The notes under the pieces: model-generated
The model's database searches: none
What the model saw: only the letters and a program-made list of their open reading frames with translations
Told to the model about the DNA's origin: nothing
In this document: piece by piece, positions 24,451 to 27,646 of the stretch
Numbering within the stretch: the first letter of the stretch is position 1
How the letters are laid out: the number at the start of each line of letters is the position of its first letter
Made by a program: the position numbers and the translations under genes
NCBI GenBank assembly: GCA_964514385.1
Contig: CAZEQJ010000038.1
Location: 1 to 27,646, forward strand
Length of the DNA stretch: 27,646 nt
Source: CAZEQJ01 sp964514385
GTDB taxonomy: Bacteria > Bacteroidota > Bacteroidia > Cytophagales > Cyclobacteriaceae
Direction: 5' to 3'

Positions 24451-25758
24451 ATGATACGATTATCCGCTATCCTTTGTATTCTTTTATCCCTGCAGGCAAT
24501 AGCGCAGGAAGGCTGGAACTGGCCTTCCAATCCCGATGACAGTGCCGCCATGGTCGAACGCCATACCATGTATACAGATGGCATGCGTCTTGGCGATTAT
24601 AATATTTCACGAAAACCATTGCAATGGATAATTGCACGTCAGCCCGACCTGCATCCCTCCATTTATCAGCATGGTACCAAAATTTACGAATCATTATCCG
24701 AGGAGGTCACCGATCAAGACCTTAAAATGAAGTATCAGGACTCTGCCCTGGTGATGTATAAGCTCCGGGCAGAAAACTTTGAGGACGAGGTTAATGCGGT
24801 ATACGACCGCTATCCTTACACCTACTATCGCTATTATTATAAAGATATCAGCCGGTACGCCGAAATCAGGCAGCTGTTTGACAAAGCCTTTGAAATTCTG
24901 GGCAATGACATTTCCATGTACAATCTGTCAGCTTATATGAACCTGATGAACTACTACTATAGGTATAAGCCAGAAGAAGCACCACAGGAAGATGTGTTGA
25001 ATGCATACGATAAGATCAATGAAATACTGATATATAAGGCAGGTGCAGGTGTTTCTGACGATGAGATAGCCAAGGTGCAGGAAAGAATAGATGCAATTCT
25101 GGTCAACTCAGGTATACAGCTTACCTGCGATCAGATTGAGGAGCGTTATGTGAAGAAATTCAGGGAAACGAAAACCGCAGAAGCTGCCAAGAAGGTCATT
25201 GCTTATTCGCTGCAGTATAAATGCACTACAAGCGACTTTTTCATTGAGGCGGCATCGGTGCTGCTGGAGTCCGAGCCTTCTGCTTCGCTCGCCAAGACAA
25301 TCGCTGACCGTTATGTGGTAAATAAAAATTTCAACAAGGCCATAGAGTTTTACAATAAATCCCTTGAGCTGGAGCAGGATAACCTGAAGCGTGCCGAGGC
25401 TTATTATAAGATAGCCCAGGTCTATGTGATCCAGGATCAGAAGGTCACCGCGCGTCAGATCGCACGCAAGGCGATCAGTGAAGACCCTTCCTTCCGTGAT
25501 GCCTATGGCCTTATCGGCAACCTTTATTTCAACAGTTTTAATGACTGTAAGAAAGGGGAGAGCAAGATCGCTGACTACTCAGTGTATATAGCGGCATATG
25601 AAATGTATGCCAAGGCGGGCGATACAGAAAAGATGGAAGCTGCAAAAGCATTTTTCCCAACCAAGGAGGATCTTTTTTCGGAGGATTTATATGATGGTGA
25701 TTCCTACGAAGTAGGGTGCTGGATCAACGAGACGATCACGCTCCGTGCCAGAGATTAG
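24451..25758 (+). CDS. Secreted TPR protein, function unknown
   Basis: A 435-residue protein with a signal peptide (MIRLSAILCILLSLQAIAQ, cleavage near residue 18). An aromatic-rich segment (DRYPYTYYRYYYKDI) lies near residue 120, and TPR-like helices occupy most of the chain, clearest at about 285-350 (NFNKAIEFYNKSLELEQD, AEAYYKIAQVYV, RQIARKAISEDPSF). It looks like periplasmic scaffold or adaptor proteins common in Bacteroidota. No catalytic residues or C-terminal sorting domain are visible. Its ATG is 39 nt after the preceding stop, and a strong hairpin follows 62 nt after its own stop, so it is probably the last gene of this plus-strand unit. Confidence 0.85.
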   Translation: MIRLSAILCILLSLQAIAQEGWNWPSNPDDSAAMVERHTMYTDGMRLGDYNISRKPLQWIIARQPDLHPSIYQHGTKIYESLSEEVTDQDLKMKYQDSALVMYKLRAENFEDEVNAVYDRYPYTYYRYYYKDISRYAEIRQLFDKAFEILGNDISMYNLSAYMNLMNYYYRYKPEEAPQEDVLNAYDKINEILIYKAGAGVSDDEIAKVQERIDAILVNSGIQLTCDQIEERYVKKFRETKTAEAAKKVIAYSLQYKCTTSDFFIEAASVLLESEPSASLAKTIADRYVVNKNFNKAIEFYNKSLELEQDNLKRAEAYYKIAQVYVIQDQKVTARQIARKAISEDPSFRDAYGLIGNLYFNSFNDCKKGESKIADYSVYIAAYEMYAKAGDTEKMEAAKAFFPTKEDLFSEDLYDGDSYEVGCWINETITLRARD

Positions 25759-25820
25759 AGTGGAGCGCGGGAGCAGAGTTTTCACAACGTAGAGGTAACC
25801 TCAAGGATTAATTGAGATTT

Positions 25821-25870
25821 TGTTTCCAATTTTCAGAAACGCCCTTTGGTGTTTCTGAAAATTGGAAACA
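25821..25870 (+). terminator. Long perfect hairpin, probable terminator
   Basis: A 20-nt arm (25821-25840, starting TGTTTCCAAT) is repeated exactly inverted at 25851-25870. Three more inner pairs (one G-U, two C-G) shrink the loop to CTTT, so the stem is about 23 bp. TTTT follows at 25871-25874. The location just after the TPR gene fits a rho-independent terminator for the plus strand. A stem this long and perfect is unusual, and an alternative is a miniature inverted-repeat remnant. Confidence 0.6.
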
Positions 25871-25923
25871 TTTTGGCGAGTTATCAGGTGTTTTTGTTAA
25901 AAAAACTTATCTGGTTGCTGATT

Positions 25924-26121
25924 TCAGGAATGCCGGTTGTTTTTATCCCTGATTTTCAAGACGTCAAATCCTTTTTTAAACTCTACAGGGGTTTTTGAAA
26001 GCTTATGATTTAATCTTTCTATTCTTTTTTTGTAAACCCAATCAGTGATAGCAAGCTTGATACTCTTGGCATATTTACTAATACCTCTGAGATTATCGGG
26101 GAATAGCGTTGTGATTTTCAC
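25924..26121 (-). CDS. Small basic open frame next to the CRISPR array, uncertain
   Basis: A 65-residue frame with a GTG start, rich in Lys and Arg (YKKRIERLNHKL, KIRDKNNRHS) and without membrane segment or known motif. No ATG lies inside it, and an in-frame stop lies about nine codons upstream of the GTG. It does not resemble a Cas protein that I know. It may be a real small protein, or the worn fragment of a larger gene. Its neighbours are a terminator-like hairpin on one side and the leader-distal end of the array on the other. Confidence 0.3.
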   Translation of the reverse strand: MKITTLFPDNLRGISKYAKSIKLAITDWVYKKRIERLNHKLSKTPVEFKKGFDVLKIRDKNNRHS

Positions 26122-26250
26122 AGTGTAAATCTTGACGTTTTAATGTGGTCAACAATATTAGCTCCCAGTATTTTACAAAATACCAATTGAAGATAGTTTC
26201 ACTATTCCAAATTAGGAAATTTTGCTATTATTTCCATAATAAGGAAACAA
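26122..26250. other. AT-rich stretch without gene, flanking the CRISPR array
   Basis: No convincing gene or repeat is seen in this stretch. Two short AT-only hairpins occur: GTATTT-TACA-AAATAC near 26168-26183 and TATTAT-TTCC-ATAATA at 26226-26241. They may end array transcription coming from the right, since the array appears to be read on the minus strand, but they are weak. Confidence 0.4.
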
Positions 26251-26259
26251 AATTCAATT

Positions 26260-26317
26260 ACTCAATCGTGGGAACATGCCGCACAGCCCCTCGTGAACCT
26301 TCGCTGCGCTTCGGTTT
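26260..26317 (+). repeat. 58-bp element, copy A (in left-most CRISPR repeat)
   Basis: This is the first of at least three copies of a 58-bp GC-rich unit in a very AT-rich setting. It begins ACTCAATCG and ends CTTCGGTTT. It matches the copy at 26530-26587 in 44 of 58 positions by hand count; differences cluster at unit positions 6-15. The nine bases before it (26251-26259, AATTCAATT) equal the first nine bases of the CRISPR repeat with one mismatch. Directly after it a second unit starts (ACTCGTACCCAC, 26318-26329) and enters the assembly gap. Confidence 0.75.
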
Positions 26318-26462
26318 ACTCGTACCCACNNNNNNNNNNNNNNNNNNNNNNNNNNNNNNNNNNNNNNNNNNNNNNNNNNNNNNNNNNNNNNNNNNNNNNN
26401 NNNNNNNNNNNNNNNNNNNNNNNNNNNNNGGCCCCTCGTGAACCTCGGCCGCGCCTCGGTTT
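26318..26462 (+). repeat. 58-bp element, copy B or more, interrupted by the assembly gap
   Basis: Unit positions 1-12 are seen at 26318-26329, and unit positions 26-58 at 26430-26462. If the gap covers a single unit, only 13 bases are really missing, not 100. More units could be hidden. The right end passes straight into CCAGTATGG, the second part of the CRISPR repeat. Confidence 0.65.
26330..26429. other. Assembly gap (100 N)
   Basis: A block of exactly 100 undetermined bases, the usual placeholder for a scaffold join of unknown length. Both contig ends lie inside the 58-bp element, which suggests that the element occurs many times in the genome and broke the assembly. Confidence 0.95.
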
Positions 26463-26529
26463 CCAGTATGGTGCGATTAAGGGAAAAAACGTTGGATGGG
26501 TTTTTTTTTTTACATAACATATTTCAATT

Positions 26530-26587
26530 ACTCATACCCACAGGCATGCCGCACGGCCCCTCGTGAACCTCGGCCGCGCCTCGGTTT
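26530..26587 (+). repeat. 58-bp element, copy C, inside the second CRISPR repeat
   Basis: A single unit inserted between repeat bases 9 and 10: ATTTCAATT at 26521-26529 lies left of it, and CCAGTATGG and the rest of the repeat (26588-26608) lie right of it. It holds the palindrome GGCATGCC (26543-26550) and a hairpin AACC-tc-GGC-cgc-GCC-tc-GGTT (26566-26586). TT borders both ends, so a 2-bp target duplication is possible. Confidence 0.85.
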
Positions 26588-26871
26588 CCAGTATGGTGCG
26601 ATTAAGGGCCGCAAACCATCTCACAAATTCTTTCTGAGAAATATATTTCAATTCCAGTATGGTGCGATTAAGGGCGTGCTTGGGAGGCATACATAAAAAG
26701 GCTGAAAGAAATTTCAATTCCAGTATGGTGCGATTAAGGGAAAGAATGCAAGATTATGATTTTTGGCTAGAGGCGTATTTCAATTCCAGTATGGTGCGAT
26801 TAAGGGGAACAGGACTACAAACACAAACAACATTTAAAAAAATTTCAATTCCAGTATGGTGCGATTAAGGG

Positions 26872-26906
26872 GGTCTAGTGGCTAGGACGTTGGACTCATT
26901 ATCCAA
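26872..26906 (-). other. CRISPR spacer identical in form to a tRNA 5' half, anticodon CAT
   Basis: Read on the plus strand, this 35-nt spacer folds as a tRNA D-arm plus anticodon arm. D stem GTCT/GGAC (26873-26876 with 26885-26888) encloses the loop AGTGGCTA with the invariant A14, GG and A21. A single G26 follows, then a perfect 5-bp stem TTGGA/TCCAA with the 7-nt loop CTCATTA, anticodon CAT after T33. Base 37 is T, where a purine is normal. The crRNA, if made from the minus strand, would be antisense to this tRNA. It is a spacer, not a tRNA gene: the rest of the tRNA is absent. Confidence 0.75.
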
Positions 26907-27646
26907 ATTTCAATTCCAGTATGGTGCGATTAAGGGAAGGAATAACATTGAAACTTGAAAGGGATTATGAATTTCAATTCCAGTATGGTGCGATTAAGGG
27001 CCTCCGCTTGGTTCTTTTTTAAAATCTCTTTATCCTGATTTCAATTCCAGTATGGTGCGATTAAGGGTTTTGAGAGCGTTGGAAAAGAAAAAATTTAATT
27101 AATTTCAATTCCAGTATGGTGCGATTAAGGGAGTGGCAAGAGTATGCTGAACACGATTATAATGGATTTCAATTCCAGTATGGTGCGATTAAGGGTTTGC
27201 TTTTCTTACAACTGTGGTAAGTTTTCTAATGATTTCAATTCCAGTATGGTGCGATTAAGGGACTTACCTTAAAATTACTCGGTAAGGTAAAAGTAATTTC
27301 AATTCCAGTATGGTGCGATTAAGGGGATAACAATTCGTTGTAACACGACTCTAAAACTCGAATTTCAATTCCAGTATGGTGCGATTAAGGGTATACGCAA
27401 ATTTACTCCTGTCTACGTTTTTATCATTTCAATTCCAGTATGGTGCGATTAAGGGGATGCAAGCGGAAACATTAGCACGATGAGAATAAAATTTCAATTC
27501 CAGTATGGTGCGATTAAGGGTTTTTTGACAGAGACAAAGCCAGAAATAACATTACCATTTCAATTCCAGTATGGTGCGATTAAGGGGCTAGGTCGGGACT
27601 AGAAAGGATTTCTTCTATTACCATTTCAATTCCAGTATGGTGCGAT

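Larger units (their letters stand above)
26463..27646 (-). CRISPR. CRISPR array, 30-nt repeats, continues past the right edge
   Basis: The 30-nt repeat reads ATTTCAATTCCAG at its left end and GCGATTAAGGG at its right end on the plus strand. Fifteen intact identical copies start at 26645, 26711, 26777, 26842, 26907, 26971, 27038, 27102, 27166, 27232, 27296, 27362, 27426, 27491 and 27557; a sixteenth (27623) is cut by the window edge. Two further repeats at the left are split by the 58-bp element; their right parts are 26463-26483 and 26588-26608. The 17 visible spacers are 34-37 nt. On the minus strand the repeat ends ATTGAAAT, the usual Cas6-type 8-nt crRNA handle of type I-B and III systems, so transcription is leftwards and the leader lies to the right, outside the window. 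No cas gene is visible, so the type is undecided. Confidence 0.97.

Noticed and set aside
24399..24694. Minus-strand open frames over the start of the TPR gene
   Set aside because: They overlap a complete plus-strand gene with a signal peptide and have no domain.
26160..26190. CCAGTAT near 26166 as a possible worn CRISPR repeat
   Set aside because: Only seven bases match and the flanks do not align with the repeat.
26463..26608. Leader at the left end, with interrupted repeats copied by spacer acquisition
   Set aside because: It would explain the two copies well, but the ATTGAAA-type handle and the degenerate left-most half repeat point to the distal end; kept only as an alternative.
26145..26868. 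Several open frames across the N gap, the 58-bp units and the CRISPR repeats
   Set aside because: They translate repeats and undetermined bases; peptides such as the repeated YGAIKG come from the CRISPR repeat itself.
26872..26906. A real host tRNA gene within the array
   Set aside because: Only the D and anticodon arms are present and the segment is bounded exactly by CRISPR repeats; acceptor and T arms are absent.
27132..27165. Spacer that reads SGKSMLNT in one frame, like a P-loop
   Set aside because: 34 nt is too short; another frame reads equally well, so no target gene can be named.

Overview
The window looks like a chromosomal piece of a marine or soil Bacteroidota bacterium, probably of the Cytophagales type. 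The main clues are a PorT-family type IX secretion protein next to ubiE, TPR/PD40/OmpA envelope proteins of the PorE kind, a DUF5606 gene, lipoproteins with Bacteroidota-style signals, promoters of the TTTG-N19-TAnnTTTG class, and starts without Shine-Dalgarno sites. This placement is inferred from gene content only. No rRNA or tRNA gene, cas gene or intact transposase was seen.

Layout. Positions 1-3800 (minus strand) hold a tightly coupled operon: DUF5606 protein, an 89-residue protein, aspartate kinase, a FAD oxidoreductase and an NhaC-type antiporter cut by the left edge. Positions 3935-5582 hold a secreted GH43 glycosidase that converges on the GTPase gene engB. Positions 5647-11704 (plus) form an envelope and secretion block: two neighbouring TPR-PD40 proteins (a lipoprotein and a PorE-like OmpA protein), ubiE, porT overlapping ubiE by 55 nt, and a short-chain dehydrogenase. 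Positions 11707-13054 (minus) hold a small secreted protein and a lipoprotein behind a clear Bacteroidota promoter.

Positions 13107-22933 (minus) form a signalling cluster, in transcription order: cheR, cheB (no receiver domain), a membrane GAF protein, a 1131-residue CACHE-HAMP-GAF-PAS-PAS-PP2C phosphatase, a SiaB-type kinase, a SiaC-type (DUF1987) protein with the expected phospho-threonine, and a 1021-residue ABCG-like exporter with extra N-terminal domains. This resembles the SiaABC partner switch of Pseudomonas. Here the diguanylate cyclase SiaD is missing, and an exporter and an orphan CheR/CheB pair are next to it. Positions 23077-25758 (plus) hold a saccharopine-dehydrogenase-like enzyme and a secreted TPR protein, followed by a long perfect hairpin.

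Positions 26251-27646 hold a CRISPR array that runs off the right edge: 15 intact identical 30-nt repeats, one cut by the edge, and two interrupted repeats at the left end. The 5' AUUGAAA-type handle implies transcription on the minus strand, so the left end is the leader-distal end. The two left-most repeats are each split at the same internal position by a GC-rich 58-bp element. It is present once in the inner one and at least twice in tandem in the outer one, where a 100-N assembly gap interrupts it. One spacer is the D-arm plus anticodon arm of a tRNA with anticodon CAT, in the orientation whose crRNA would be antisense to that tRNA.
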